From: Gammaproteobacteria bacterium
GTDB taxonomy: Bacteria > Pseudomonadota > Gammaproteobacteria > Pseudomonadales > Cellvibrionaceae
Reading direction: 5' to 3'
DNA length: 64,000 nucleotides
Assembly (NCBI GenBank): GCA_021151835.1
Contig: JAGKWO010000033.1
Coordinates: 11,658 to 75,657 of the forward strand
Shown: positions 43,537 to 51,314 of the stretch, piece after piece
Numbering within the stretch: position 1 is the first letter of the stretch
Layout: each line of letters begins with the position of its first letter
The notes under the pieces: generated by a model
What the model was told of the DNA's origin: nothing
Database searches by the model: none
Seen by the model: the letters and a program-made list of their open reading frames with translations, nothing else
Position numbers and translations under genes: made by a program

Positions 43537-45306
43537 ATGAATACAAATACCTCTAAACCACCGCTGAATCCCGAATTAAAACTGGCCGCAAAAGCAATGT
43601 ATTTGCGTGGGATGTCTATGCCTGAAATTGCAGAAAAATGCGGGGTATCTGGTCGCACCGTTTATAACTGGCGTAACGATGGTTTATGGGATGAAATCAT
43701 TTGCGGCGTTACGCCAGAGCAAGCGGCAGCAAAGCGCTATTGCCTTTTGGCGGACAAGGAAAATAAAACAAAGGGCGATCTGGATGAAATGGATCGCCTT
43801 TTTAAACAATTAGAGGGATTTGCCCGCATCAGGCAAATGGAAGCCAAAACTGCCGCGATCATAAGAGGTGATAGCGGCAGCGAAGGTGGATCACTTAAAA
43901 GTCAGCGATCTGATAAAAAAAAGAAAGTTCAAATTAAAAATGACGTTAGCGGAATAACGGCTGACGCGTTGGAAAAAATCCGCACCGAATTATTTTTCGG
44001 TTACCAGCACCGATGGCATGCAAACAAGCACCAGAAAACCCGTTTCATTCTCAAATCTCGCCAGATTGGCGCAACCTTTTATTTCGCATGGGAAGCGTTT
44101 GAGGACGCAATTCTTACCGGTGACAATCAAGTATTCCTAAGTGCAAGTAAAAATCAGGCGTTTGTTTTCAAGGCCTACATGATTGGTTTTGCACGAAAAT
44201 ATTTTGATTTGGAATTGAAAGGCAGTGACTGCATAACGTTAAGCAACGGCGCCGAGTTACGCTTTGTCTCTACCAACGGTCGTACCGCTCAAGGCTATCA
44301 CGGTCATTTTTACGTTGACGAAGTATTCTGGATTCCGGACTTCGAGAAAATCAATGATTTGGCCAGCCCGATGGCGTCACAGAAAAAATGGCGTCTTACC
44401 TATTTCTCTACTCCGTCGGTCAAATCGCATAGCGCTTACCCACTCTGGAGCGGGGAAAAATTCAATGAAGATCGTAAGAAAAAATTTGAATTTGACCTTA
44501 CCCATAAAACATTGAAAAACGGTTTGCTCGGTCAAGATCGCATTTGGCGGAATATCGTAAACATTAAGGACGCCGAGGAAAACGGCTGTGATCTCTTCGA
44601 TATTGAAGATTTAAAATTCAGGTACAGCGACAGCGCATTTAATAATTTATTTATGTGCGCGTTCATGGAAGCAGGCCTTTCTGTATTCAAACTTGGCGAC
44701 CTTCTTAACTGTGCAGTCGATTCCAATATTGTATGGGTTGACTTTAAAACAGGCACAGTGCGGCCATATGGCAATTTACCAGTTTGGATTGGTTATGACC
44801 CGGCACGCCGGGGAGACAAATCCACCGTCGTTGTACTTGCACCGCCATTAGCAGAAGGAAAGAAATTTCGCATATTGGAAAAATTAACGTTACGAGGTGC
44901 ATGGCGACATCAGGCGAACGAGATAAAAAAGCTATCAGATAAATACAACGTTCAATTTATTGGAATTGACTGTACTGGACCCGGAAACGGTGTATTTGAA
45001 ATGGTACAAAAATTCTACCCACGCGCGACAGCTATCCATTATGGATTGGATACAAAAACACGATTGGTTTTGAAGGCGCAGGACGTGATTGAAGCACAAC
45101 GCATTGAATGGGATGCAGAACATACCGATATTCCGCAGGCGTTCTTACAAGTTCGCCAGATAAGCACGGGCAATGACCAGATAACTTATGTTGCAGACCG
45201 CAGCAGTGAAACAGGACATGCAGACGTTGCATGGGCAATCATGCATGGACTTAGTAACGAACCTTTAACCGAACGCCGTAAATCTGGCGTAGCAATGAGT
45301 GCTTAA
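43537..45306 (+). CDS. terminase large (ATPase) subunit, gpP-like
   Basis: A 589-residue packaging motor. The N-terminus has a helix-turn-helix (RGMSMPEIAEKCGVSGRTVYNWRNDGLW). The ATPase region has TRFILKSRQIGATFYFAWEAF as a Walker-A-like block and GYHGHFYVDEVFWI as Walker B. The nuclease part shows PVWIGYDPARRGDKSTVVVL and IGIDCTGPGNGVF. Preceded by TATAAT at 43464-43469 without a good -35, as expected for an activator-dependent late promoter. Confidence 0.93.
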   Translation: MNTNTSKPPLNPELKLAAKAMYLRGMSMPEIAEKCGVSGRTVYNWRNDGLWDEIICGVTPEQAAAKRYCLLADKENKTKGDLDEMDRLFKQLEGFARIRQMEAKTAAIIRGDSGSEGGSLKSQRSDKKKKVQIKNDVSGITADALEKIRTELFFGYQHRWHANKHQKTRFILKSRQIGATFYFAWEAFEDAILTGDNQVFLSASKNQAFVFKAYMIGFARKYFDLELKGSDCITLSNGAELRFVSTNGRTAQGYHGHFYVDEVFWIPDFEKINDLASPMASQKKWRLTYFSTPSVKSHSAYPLWSGEKFNEDRKKKFEFDLTHKTLKNGLLGQDRIWRNIVNIKDAEENGCDLFDIEDLKFRYSDSAFNNLFMCAFMEAGLSVFKLGDLLNCAVDSNIVWVDFKTGTVRPYGNLPVWIGYDPARRGDKSTVVVLAPPLAEGKKFRILEKLTLRGAWRHQANEIKKLSDKYNVQFIGIDCTGPGNGVFEMVQKFYPRATAIHYGLDTKTRLVLKAQDVIEAQRIEWDAEHTDIPQAFLQVRQISTGNDQITYVADRSSETGHADVAWAIMHGLSNEPLTERRKSGVAMSA

Positions 45307-45308
45307 CA

Positions 45309-46325
45309 ATGACGGCAATGGCTATTCCTCCCCAGAATGAATCTGGTCGCGCGCTTGCGTTTAGTTTTGGCGATCCGGAATCGGTGTTAACCAATTCTCC
45401 GGGCGATTACCTGGGCGTATTTTTATCACCCTATGATTATTACGAGCCGCCCATTTCATTGCGTGGGCTGGGTAAGATTCTCCGGGCAAATGGCCACCAC
45501 GGCACTATTCCACCATTCCGCCGCAATCGCTTATTGCAGTACTTCAAAAGCAGCACCGTGATTTCCGATGATTCATTGGGTAATGCATCGATTGATTACG
45601 ACGTGTTTGGTAACTGCTATTTTCAAAAAGTGTTTAATCGATTTGGGCAAACCATCGGGTTCAATCATTTGCCCGCATTGAATATGCGCCGCATGAAGGA
45701 ACCAGACCGTTTCTGCCAGTTGCGCACCAATGGCGATGATCCAATCATGTTTCAAGCAGGTGAAGTGGTTCACTTGAAGGAATATGACGTGATGCAATCG
45801 ATTTATGGAATACCGCAATATTTCGGCGGTATCCAATCGATCATGCTTAGCGAAGACGCCACCCTATTCCGCCGCAAGTATTACGTAAACGGCGCCCACA
45901 TGGGTTACATCCTTTACACAAGCGATTCATCACTGGATGAAAGGGATGAAGCCGCGATCAAAGAGGCCGTCAAAAACTCCAAAGGTGTAGGTAATTTCCG
46001 CTCGTTGTATTTGAATATCCCCAATGGGAAAAAAGATAGCGTGCAATTAATACCGGTTGGCGATATCGCCACCAAAGACGAATACGAACGCATCAAGAAC
46101 GTGACGCGCGCGGAAATTTTGGCTATGTGGAGGATGCAGCCCGCATTGTCTGGTGCGATGCCTGACAACGCGGCGGGATTTGGGGATATTGAAAAAATTG
46201 CCGACGTTTATTTCGAATATGAAACCGTGCCCAGTCAGGATGTCTTTTTAAAATTAAATCAATACCTGGCACCGGGACTAAGACTGGAATTTGGAAAGCC
46301 GGAGAAGGTAAGTAAGAGTGCGTAA
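45309..46325 (+). CDS. portal protein, gpQ-like
   Basis: A 338-residue portal protein of the P2 Q family. YYEPPISLRGLGKILRANGHHGTIPPFRRNRLLQYFKSS and FGNCYFQKVFNRFGQTIGFNHLPALNMRRM are typical, as is IKNVTRAEILAMWRMQPALSGAMPDNAAGFGDIEKI near the end. It begins 3 bp after the terminase stop. The portal ring is the DNA gate of the head and binds the terminase. Confidence 0.92.
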   Translation: MTAMAIPPQNESGRALAFSFGDPESVLTNSPGDYLGVFLSPYDYYEPPISLRGLGKILRANGHHGTIPPFRRNRLLQYFKSSTVISDDSLGNASIDYDVFGNCYFQKVFNRFGQTIGFNHLPALNMRRMKEPDRFCQLRTNGDDPIMFQAGEVVHLKEYDVMQSIYGIPQYFGGIQSIMLSEDATLFRRKYYVNGAHMGYILYTSDSSLDERDEAAIKEAVKNSKGVGNFRSLYLNIPNGKKDSVQLIPVGDIATKDEYERIKNVTRAEILAMWRMQPALSGAMPDNAAGFGDIEKIADVYFEYETVPSQDVFLKLNQYLAPGLRLEFGKPEKVSKSA

Positions 46326-46404
46326 TTCACATGTAAACATTACACGCACAAGCGCAGTTGTTATACAATTCCCTACAGTAGAATTATTACGTGGGGAATG
46401 TGCA

Positions 46405-46644
46405 GTGCAGATCAATTGCCCGTTGTGCGGTAGTAAATCAATAATTTTCAGCCGTAAAAATCTTGACCCGAAGTTGAGTAAACTTTATTGCGGCTGCAAA
46501 ACCTGCGCTACGTCGTTCGCTATGGATTTATCACTTAGCCACATCATTAGCCCAAGCAACTTAGACAAACATAACATTGCCCTGGAATACCTACGCAACC
46601 TCCCTGCTGCTGAACGCCAACAAATCCTGGCATTTGCTAATTAG
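46405..46644 (+). CDS. Ogr/Delta-like zinc finger late-gene activator
   Basis: A 79-residue protein from GTG 46405, which has GGGGA at a normal distance upstream; a longer frame from 46318 has no ribosome site. Cysteines 5, 8, 29 and 34 (CPLC, then CGCKTC) form the Ogr/Delta zinc finger. In P2 and P4 such proteins switch on the late head and tail promoters. In P2 ogr is next to D and attP; here it follows the portal gene, as in Vibrio-type relatives. Confidence 0.85.
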   Translation: MQINCPLCGSKSIIFSRKNLDPKLSKLYCGCKTCATSFAMDLSLSHIISPSNLDKHNIALEYLRNLPAAERQQILAFAN

Positions 46645-46877
46645 ACCGCTCTAATCTGAGCGGTTTTTGAGTTTAAGATAGTTTGAACCCCCGCCTCGGC
46701 TGCCAGCATCTTTTCATTTTGCCATTGCAGCACTACCATTAAACCTTGCGCTTCTTTGCCAGCGATATCATCTTTTGCTGAACGTGCGCAAAGCCCTTGG
46801 ATAAGATTGTTTACGGAACGTACCTCCGAAAACGTATCCAGCGATTCAATTAATCTTTGTACCTCAGTGTGTGGCAT
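46641..46877 (-). CDS. small helical protein downstream of C4-like RNA, copy C
   Basis: A 78-residue helical protein. GKEAQGLMVVLQWQNEKML near the C-terminus resembles the GMQDLLWRAEEML helix of the copy-B protein and GLANAFWQAQEII of copy A; the rest is diverged. It follows the third C4-like leader (46878-47225). Function unknown. Confidence 0.55.
   Translation of the reverse strand: MPHTEVQRLIESLDTFSEVRSVNNLIQGLCARSAKDDIAGKEAQGLMVVLQWQNEKMLAAEAGVQTILNSKTAQIRAV
46648..46669 (+). terminator. terminator after ogr
   Basis: ACCGCTC, TAATCT loop, GAGCGGT and a TTTTT run, between two convergent genes. It overlaps the last codons of the minus-strand gene at 46641. Confidence 0.8.
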
Positions 46878-47225
46878 TTCTAAAAAACTCCATTTGTACT
46901 TTTGAGGCGTGACTACGCCTGCAAGGATTGCATTTAATTAATTTTTAAAGGTTATAAACGGGAAAGAAATTTGCGGTTTGCCCGCAACGTTTTTTTGCTT
47001 CGCGTTTGTTCTGCCCACATTTGACTGGGGGCGACTGAGCAGGGTTCGCAATACCGGTGCACAAACGACAACCGGCCCGCCCGAAGGCGGCCCCACCCAG
47101 CCGCCATAGAACAGGCGTAACTTGGGTGTGGAGGTTGACCACCTGGCGATCAACCAACCGTTTGTGCTTGAGCGGGTTGCGAATCCCGGAGGCGCATTTT
47201 GGCGCCACGGCGGCGAGAATATGCA
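46878..47225 (-). ncRNA. C4-like antisense leader RNA element, copy C
   Basis: On the minus strand: site 1 TTCGCAA (complement of 47177-47183), a central GGGTGGGGCCGCCTTCGGGCGGGCC hairpin region, then site 2 TTGCGAA (complement of 47045-47051), complementary to site 1 over 7 bases. The central GC-rich block is nearly identical to copy B. The terminator-like hairpin of copies A and B is replaced by GGTTG...TCAACC, and I could not find a clear third site before the gene, so this copy may be diverged. Confidence 0.5.
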
Positions 47226-47421
47226 CGACCACTGGATCTGTCAATGGATTTTTGAGAAGTAGTTCCGTTAGGCAAACGTAATGTCGCGTAATTGAATTTT
47301 TGACATTTTTTTAAACGAAATTAAGGTCGAAGTCTTACACGAGAAAAGGTCGATTTCCTACAGACTCCGATTTGTAGAAAAAATAATATTCGCCCGAATT
47401 AAATCGCAAAAGGAATTGAAT

Positions 47422-47631
47422 ATGGTGATACATGAGGTACTAAATACAAACACCCACTCGATCAAGCTATTTGCGTTTACTGATACGCATGGCAGAACGA
47501 TCACCTCGTTTTTTCAGGCAATTAAAAAACCAAATATAAGCCTAGGCTCTTTCGACACATTCAGCCAAGCTGAATACGCAATCAAACTCACAGAAAAACT
47601 TAATATCTGGCCCGTGACCTCGCAGGATTGA
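47422..47631 (+). CDS. hypothetical protein
   Basis: A 69-residue protein from ATG 47422 with AGGA upstream (a TTG two codons earlier is less likely). VIHEVLNTNTHSIKLFAFTDTHGRTITSFFQAIKKPNISLGSFDTFSQAEYAIKLTEKL looks like a small alpha/beta protein. No family recognised. It overlaps no gene and is followed 1 bp later by the membrane protein gene. Accessory phage region. Confidence 0.55.
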   Translation: MVIHEVLNTNTHSIKLFAFTDTHGRTITSFFQAIKKPNISLGSFDTFSQAEYAIKLTEKLNIWPVTSQD

Positions 47632-47632
47632 C

Positions 47633-48064
47633 ATGATTTTATTTAAACATGGAAGAAAACCGTTTCTTGATTTTTTACGTAACCTCACGGTTCAAGGGTT
47701 AATTTTAGCTCTTGCGTTAGTAGCGGGAAGGAATTTGGATCCAACCTGTTGCGACCCAAGCACATGGAAACAAACTTTATTGTTTTCATCCTTAATGGTT
47801 ATTTTTTTCGCGGCTTGGGGCGCAAGTTGTCTCCAATTTTTTCACGAATATCTTGACCCGGTCGGCAGGCATAAACGCGCTTATCAACTTATGCGTGCAC
47901 CACGTTACAAGATTAAAGTTTTGATTGCCTACACGTGGAAGCGAAACAGATCATTATTTTGGGAATCCGCAGTAGTTTTTTTCCTACTGCAAATGTCACT
48001 CTTCGTCGTATTCGCTCATTCGGTTTTCATTGCCGCTGGCTTCTTTGATCAAATGCAGAGTTAA
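47633..48064 (+). CDS. hypothetical membrane protein
   Basis: A 143-residue protein with about three hydrophobic segments (LTVQGLILALALVAG; LLFSSLMVIFFAAWGASCL; SAVVFFLLQMSLFVVFAHSVFIAAGFF) and a basic cytoplasmic loop (RHKRAYQLMRAPRYKIKVLIAYTWKRNRS). It forms a probable two-gene unit with the preceding small gene. A superinfection-exclusion role is possible but not shown by the sequence. Confidence 0.6.
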   Translation: MILFKHGRKPFLDFLRNLTVQGLILALALVAGRNLDPTCCDPSTWKQTLLFSSLMVIFFAAWGASCLQFFHEYLDPVGRHKRAYQLMRAPRYKIKVLIAYTWKRNRSLFWESAVVFFLLQMSLFVVFAHSVFIAAGFFDQMQS

Positions 48065-48094
48065 TGGGCGGCACGCACCAGCCGCCCGACTACC

Positions 48095-48409
48095 TTACCG
48101 TAACATTTCTTCTGCCCGCCAAAGCAAATCCTGCATCCCACTAATCGCATGTTTATCCAATTCTACAAACTCTTTGGTTTGTGCCAATAAGGATGCAACC
48201 AGCGATAATTCACTACGCAAGCGATATTGGGCAACCTCCAGTTCGGCCCTATGGTGGTAATCCCCAATAGTGTTTAGTAGCTCACCATCGGGGCTGTGAA
48301 TCTCTATATCGCTGGATTGGTATAGGGCAAATTGGGAAGGGTCTAGCGTAACGATACGGCGGTTTTTAGGGGTGGTTTTGCCCGAACGAGCAGCAGATTG
48401 GTTAGTCAT
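48095..48409 (-). CDS. small helical protein downstream of C4-like RNA, copy B
   Basis: A 104-residue protein paralogous to the gene at 19873-20184: both have a basic N-terminus, a VTL-x(8)-Y...I-I--PDGELL--IG core and a C-terminal amphipathic helix (SGMQDLLWRAEEML). Leader element B lies directly upstream. No known family recognised; the Icd/Ant-like location suggests an antisense-controlled regulator or anti-host protein. Confidence 0.7.
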   Translation of the reverse strand: MTNQSAARSGKTTPKNRRIVTLDPSQFALYQSSDIEIHSPDGELLNTIGDYHHRAELEVAQYRLRSELSLVASLLAQTKEFVELDKHAISGMQDLLWRAEEMLR

Positions 48410-48660
48410 GGCGCAAGCCTCGTAGAGTAGGTATTTAAACCGCCACCAGAGGTTGAGAACTATGGAGGCGACTGAACGGGGTTCTCAACACCGGCCTCTA
48501 CGATACCGGCCCGCCCGAAGGCGGCCCCGCCCAGCCACCAGAACGCAGGGTAGCCGAACGCCAGGCACAAAAAAAGCGCCAGAGCGCGCTTGTGCCCGTA
48601 GAGGTTTCCGGGGTTGAGAGTCCCGGCAGTGGATTTTGCCACTGCCTTTACAGGGTAGTA
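48410..48660 (-). ncRNA. C4-like antisense leader RNA element, copy B
   Basis: Minus-strand element with the same layout as copy A. Site 1 TCTCAAC (complement of 48613-48619), terminator-like GCGCGCTCTGGCGCTTTTTTT, GC-rich hairpin GGCGGGGCCGCCTTCGGGCGGGCC, site 2 GTTGAGAAC (complement of 48481-48489) and site 3 GTTCTCAAC (complement of 48452-48460) in the loop of a CGCC...GGCG hairpin. Sites 2 and 3 pair perfectly over 9 bases. Compared with copy A the two strands of the pairing are swapped, which is compensatory change. Confidence 0.6.
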
Positions 48661-48718
48661 CGGGTGGGATTGGGGTGTCAACCAATAAAAACCAGCCAAA
48701 ACCAATATAAAGCCGCTT

Positions 48719-48742
48719 TATAATGTGTACCATTAATGGTAC
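48719..48742 (+). promoter_or_regulatory. promoter and palindromic operator of the toxin-antitoxin operon
   Basis: A TATAAT -10 at 48719-48724 is followed by a perfect 16-bp palindrome GTACCATTAATGGTAC at 48727-48742, 32 bp before the toxin start. Type II antitoxins usually repress their own operon through such a site. Confidence 0.65.
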
Positions 48743-48774
48743 GATACTTTAAAAATGGACACGGATAACCGCCA

Positions 48775-49122
48775 ATGCCCCCACAGCCTTTACTCGCAAA
48801 ATTCTTTCAAACAGACCTTGGGGCAGAACCGGTAAGGGATTGGTTACGAAGCATCACCATAGATGACCGCAAAGCCATCGGTGATGACATTCGCACGGTT
48901 CAAATAGGCTGGCCCTTGGGGATGCCCTTGGTGCGGAAACTGGAATCAGACCTTTGGGAGATCCGGTCTCATGTTACCGATGGTATAGCTAGAGTGATTT
49001 TCACAATGCACGGCAGCACCATGATTTTATTGCACGGCTTCATTAAAAAATCACAAAAGATTCCCGCAGGTGAATTAGCAGTAGCAAAAAATCGCCTGAA
49101 ACAATTTAGAGGTGGCGTATGA
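48775..49122 (+). CDS. RelE/HigB-like toxin (phage-derived Gp49-like family)
   Basis: A 115-residue toxin of the Gp49-like HigB type. AEPVRDWLRSITIDDRKAIGDDIRTVQIGWPLGMPLVRKLESDLWEIRSHVTDGIARVIFTMHGSTMILLHGFIKKSQKIPAGELAVAKNRLKQF shows the family order: the KL-x-LWEIR block, then RV-F and the HGF-KK-KIP segment. Such toxins cleave mRNA at the ribosome. The antitoxin ATG overlaps its stop codon, the toxin-first order of higBA. Confidence 0.9.
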   Translation: MPPQPLLAKFFQTDLGAEPVRDWLRSITIDDRKAIGDDIRTVQIGWPLGMPLVRKLESDLWEIRSHVTDGIARVIFTMHGSTMILLHGFIKKSQKIPAGELAVAKNRLKQFRGGV

Positions 49123-49418
49123 AAAAAGTAGTTAACAAACACATTGGTAGCGACTTTGAAGATTTCCTTGCCGAAGAAGGCATGCTTGATGATGCAACCG
49201 CTGTTGCTATCAAACGCATTATTGCCTGGCAAATTCAAAATGAAATGAAAACGCAACACATGACCAAAACCAGCATGGCCAAACGCATGCAGACCAGCCG
49301 TTCATCGCTGGATAGATTGTTAGATGAGCGCGACACCAGTTTAACTCTGACTACTTTGGCCAGTGCGGCGCAAGCGCTTGGGAAACACGTAAAAATTGAA
49401 TTGGTGGAGGCCGTGTAA
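49119..49418 (+). CDS. XRE-type antitoxin (HigA-like)
   Basis: A 99-residue antitoxin. The C-terminal half is a helix-turn-helix (MTKTSMAKRMQTSRSSLDRLLDERDTSLTLTTLASAAQALGKHVKIEL), the N-terminal part binds the toxin (SDFEDFLAEEGMLDDATAVAIKRIIAWQI). Overlaps the toxin gene by 4 bp and the next gene by 1 bp, so both are in one operon with the membrane protein at 49418. It probably represses the 48727-48742 palindrome. Confidence 0.9.
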   Translation: MKKVVNKHIGSDFEDFLAEEGMLDDATAVAIKRIIAWQIQNEMKTQHMTKTSMAKRMQTSRSSLDRLLDERDTSLTLTTLASAAQALGKHVKIELVEAV

Positions 49419-49939
49419 TGACAACTACACCACCAGATGAAACGCCGGAAGAAAAAGAAAAGCGCCTTAAGCGCTGGGCAAAAAAATTAGGCAAGCGCGA
49501 TAAAGCTTTAACCGATAGAGAATTAAAGTTGTGTGAAGAAGAAAAAATTCATGACTTTAATATTGAATACAAAAGCCAGACTTATAATGCTTTCTACACC
49601 ACATCAATGGAAAAGGACAAGAGCATCCTAACAGTTGCAGTTGCAGGACTCGGCTTTCTGATTGCGATAATCCAATCAGAACAACTCAAACCAACAGGCC
49701 TTACAGTATGGCTATTAGCCATCAGTTGTCTTTGTTATTTAATAAGCATTTTTCTTCTGCTAACAATATTTAAGTGCAACAAAGATTATCTAATTAATTT
49801 AGCAACTGACAATCATGACGGAACAGAGGGATGGAACAAGAAGCTGACTAGACTGGACGGCGCCGCATCAATTTCATTCTATTTAGCAATTATGCATTCG
49901 GTGGCTTTAGGCATTGTTACATCAAACTTCATTAACTAA
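49418..49939 (+). CDS. hypothetical membrane protein of the TA/Abi block
   Basis: A 173-residue protein: a very charged N-terminus (PPDETPEEKEKRLKRWAKKLGKRDKALTDRELKLCEEEK), then three hydrophobic segments (ILTVAVAGLGFLIAIIQ; WLLAISCLCYLISIFLLLTIF; ISFYLAIMHSVALGIVTSNF). Coupled by a 1-bp overlap to the antitoxin. It is followed by three tiny genes and the Abi-alpha gene. Not recognised; might be a membrane effector or sensor in an abortive-infection unit. Confidence 0.65.
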   Translation: MTTTPPDETPEEKEKRLKRWAKKLGKRDKALTDRELKLCEEEKIHDFNIEYKSQTYNAFYTTSMEKDKSILTVAVAGLGFLIAIIQSEQLKPTGLTVWLLAISCLCYLISIFLLLTIFKCNKDYLINLATDNHDGTEGWNKKLTRLDGAASISFYLAIMHSVALGIVTSNFIN

Positions 49940-49948
49940 GGAGTCAAT

Positions 49949-50092
49949 ATGACAATTAAAAATACAAGTGAGACATCGTCACCGAAAGATTTACCTCCGA
50001 CAACTAAAGCAAAAGGAAGTACAAGTGATGCAAATAAAATGAATCCAACTCAGAACGTTAAATCACCGCCACCACCAAAAAAAGGGCAGTGA
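49949..50092 (+). CDS. tiny Lys/Pro-rich protein 1
   Basis: A 47-residue frame with an AAGGAG ribosome site directly upstream. It is highly polar and ends NPTQNVKSPPPPKKGQ, similar to SPTKAVKTSTPPKKER of the next small protein. The two look like diverged paralogues (M-x-PT--VK---PPKK). No membrane segment; probably disordered. Unknown function; found between the membrane protein and Abi-alpha genes. Confidence 0.55.
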   Translation: MTIKNTSETSSPKDLPPTTKAKGSTSDANKMNPTQNVKSPPPPKKGQ

Positions 50093-50163
50093 CAGTATAG
50101 CGAGGGTGACTTACCGTTTTATTAGTTTTATAAAGTCCTAAAATTTCAATTGAGGCAGAACAG

Positions 50164-50301
50164 ATGACACATATCAAAGATAAGCCGAAGGCAAACCCAT
50201 CACCAAAGGGCACGTTTGTAGGCAATAGCACTAAGGGTGCGCACTTAATGAGTCCAACTAAAGCAGTAAAAACATCAACACCCCCCAAAAAGGAAAGATA
50301 A
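50164..50301 (+). CDS. tiny Lys/Pro-rich protein 2
   Basis: A 45-residue frame with TGAGG eight bases before the ATG. THIKDKPKANPSPKGTFVGNSTKG is followed by the same C-terminal pattern as tiny protein 1. Its stop codon abuts the ATG of the next gene without a gap, so it is translationally coupled. Confidence 0.55.
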   Translation: MTHIKDKPKANPSPKGTFVGNSTKGAHLMSPTKAVKTSTPPKKER

Positions 50302-50499
50302 ATGAGCGACAATAATGATCAATCAAAAACTGGTAAAACACTGGTTAAACAAATAGCGTTAGATAGTGTTAGTAGTGCTGCACTACTCAACCCAACACTA
50401 CGAAAACAAGCAACTCAGCAAGTTGCAACGACACAAGCATCGACTTCAAATCAAGCAAATAGCTCATCAAGCCCTGAAAATAAAAAAAACGGTAAATAG
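50302..50499 (+). CDS. small polar protein
   Basis: A 65-residue protein, very rich in S, T, Q and K in its second half (QVATTQASTSNQANSSSSPENKKNGK) with a short amphipathic helix before it (TLVKQIALDSVSSAALL). The GGAAAGATAA before the ATG provides a ribosome site. It probably acts with the Abi-alpha gene 32 bp downstream. No family recognised. Confidence 0.55.
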   Translation: MSDNNDQSKTGKTLVKQIALDSVSSAALLNPTLRKQATQQVATTQASTSNQANSSSSPENKKNGK

Positions 50500-50531
50500 C
50501 TGGCCGTTAATATAAAAATAAGGACTCCATA

Positions 50532-51287
50532 ATGAGTGAAGAACAATCGTCTAGTGGGTATGCGAAAGTCATTGAAAAAGTTTACGATGATTTATTATCA
50601 CCAACCTTAAAGGAAGCCAGCAAAATTGGCGTCGATGCGGTAAAGGTTTTTAGACTGGCATTATCGCCACTCCAATATGGCGCATATTGGCAGGCTCGAC
50701 TGGAAGGATACTTCACCAAAGCCATAAATAAAGTACCTGAGCAAAACAGAATCAGCCCAGTTGAGTCCCTCGCTTTACCAGTCGCAGAAAAACTCAAATA
50801 CCAAGAAGAAAGTAGCCCCATTTCAGAGCTATATGTAAATTTACTCGCCAGAGCTATGGACAAAGAAAGAGTGGGTGAAGCGCACCCTGCATTTATTTTT
50901 ATAATTTCTCAATTAGCTCCAGCAGAGATTGAAATATTAAATCACTTTTACACTTATGGATTCAGAATACTAATTAGAGATACGGAAAAAAATTGCATTG
51001 CCAAGGAAGCTGAGCTTGCCGAATATTTAGCAACATGCATTCCAGAACATGTGAAGGGAATTATTTCGCAGCACCAGTACAGCCAACAAGATATTCATCA
51101 ACCCGAGATATTTCTAACACTGATTGAACATTTATACACACTTGGTTTAATTTGTTACGAAAGTGAATTTTTGAGAACGCCAATCATTGCGAGCTTCTAT
51201 TGCAATAACAATCGACTAGACCTGTATCCCTTGGAAATTACAAGCTTCGGAAAGTTGTTTTATAACGCATGCATAAAAACCGATTAA
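50532..51287 (+). CDS. Abi-alpha (DUF4393) family protein
   Basis: A 251-residue protein of the DUF4393/Abi-alpha family (named for abortive infection, function not fully known). The N-terminus (YAKVIEKVYDDLLSPTLKEASKIGVDAVKVFRLALSPLQYGAYWQARLEGYFTKAINKVPEQNRISPVESLALPVAEKLKYQEESSPISELYVNLLARAMDKERVGEAHPAFIFIISQLAPAEIEIL) follows that family closely. The LxxLLARAMD and HPAFIxIIxQLxPxE blocks are the hallmarks. It ends the accessory block and is followed by a terminator. Confidence 0.82.
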   Translation: MSEEQSSSGYAKVIEKVYDDLLSPTLKEASKIGVDAVKVFRLALSPLQYGAYWQARLEGYFTKAINKVPEQNRISPVESLALPVAEKLKYQEESSPISELYVNLLARAMDKERVGEAHPAFIFIISQLAPAEIEILNHFYTYGFRILIRDTEKNCIAKEAELAEYLATCIPEHVKGIISQHQYSQQDIHQPEIFLTLIEHLYTLGLICYESEFLRTPIIASFYCNNNRLDLYPLEITSFGKLFYNACIKTD

Positions 51288-51314
51288 AAAAGCGGCATAA
51301 GCCGCTTATTTTTT
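51288..51314 (+). terminator. terminator after the Abi-alpha gene
   Basis: AAGCGGC (51290-51296), ATAA, GCCGCTT (51301-51307) and ATTTTTT. It overlaps the end of the convergent small lipoprotein gene. Confidence 0.85.

Noticed and set aside
46945..47244. Minus-strand 99-residue ORF
   Set aside because: Also overlies RNA element C and shares LGGAAFGRAG only because the DNA hairpin is repeated.
48460..48705. Minus-strand ORF containing WWLGGAAFGRAG
   Set aside because: It is a translation of the C4-like RNA element B; the same pseudo-protein pattern recurs at 46945-47244 because the RNA repeats. No independent coding evidence.
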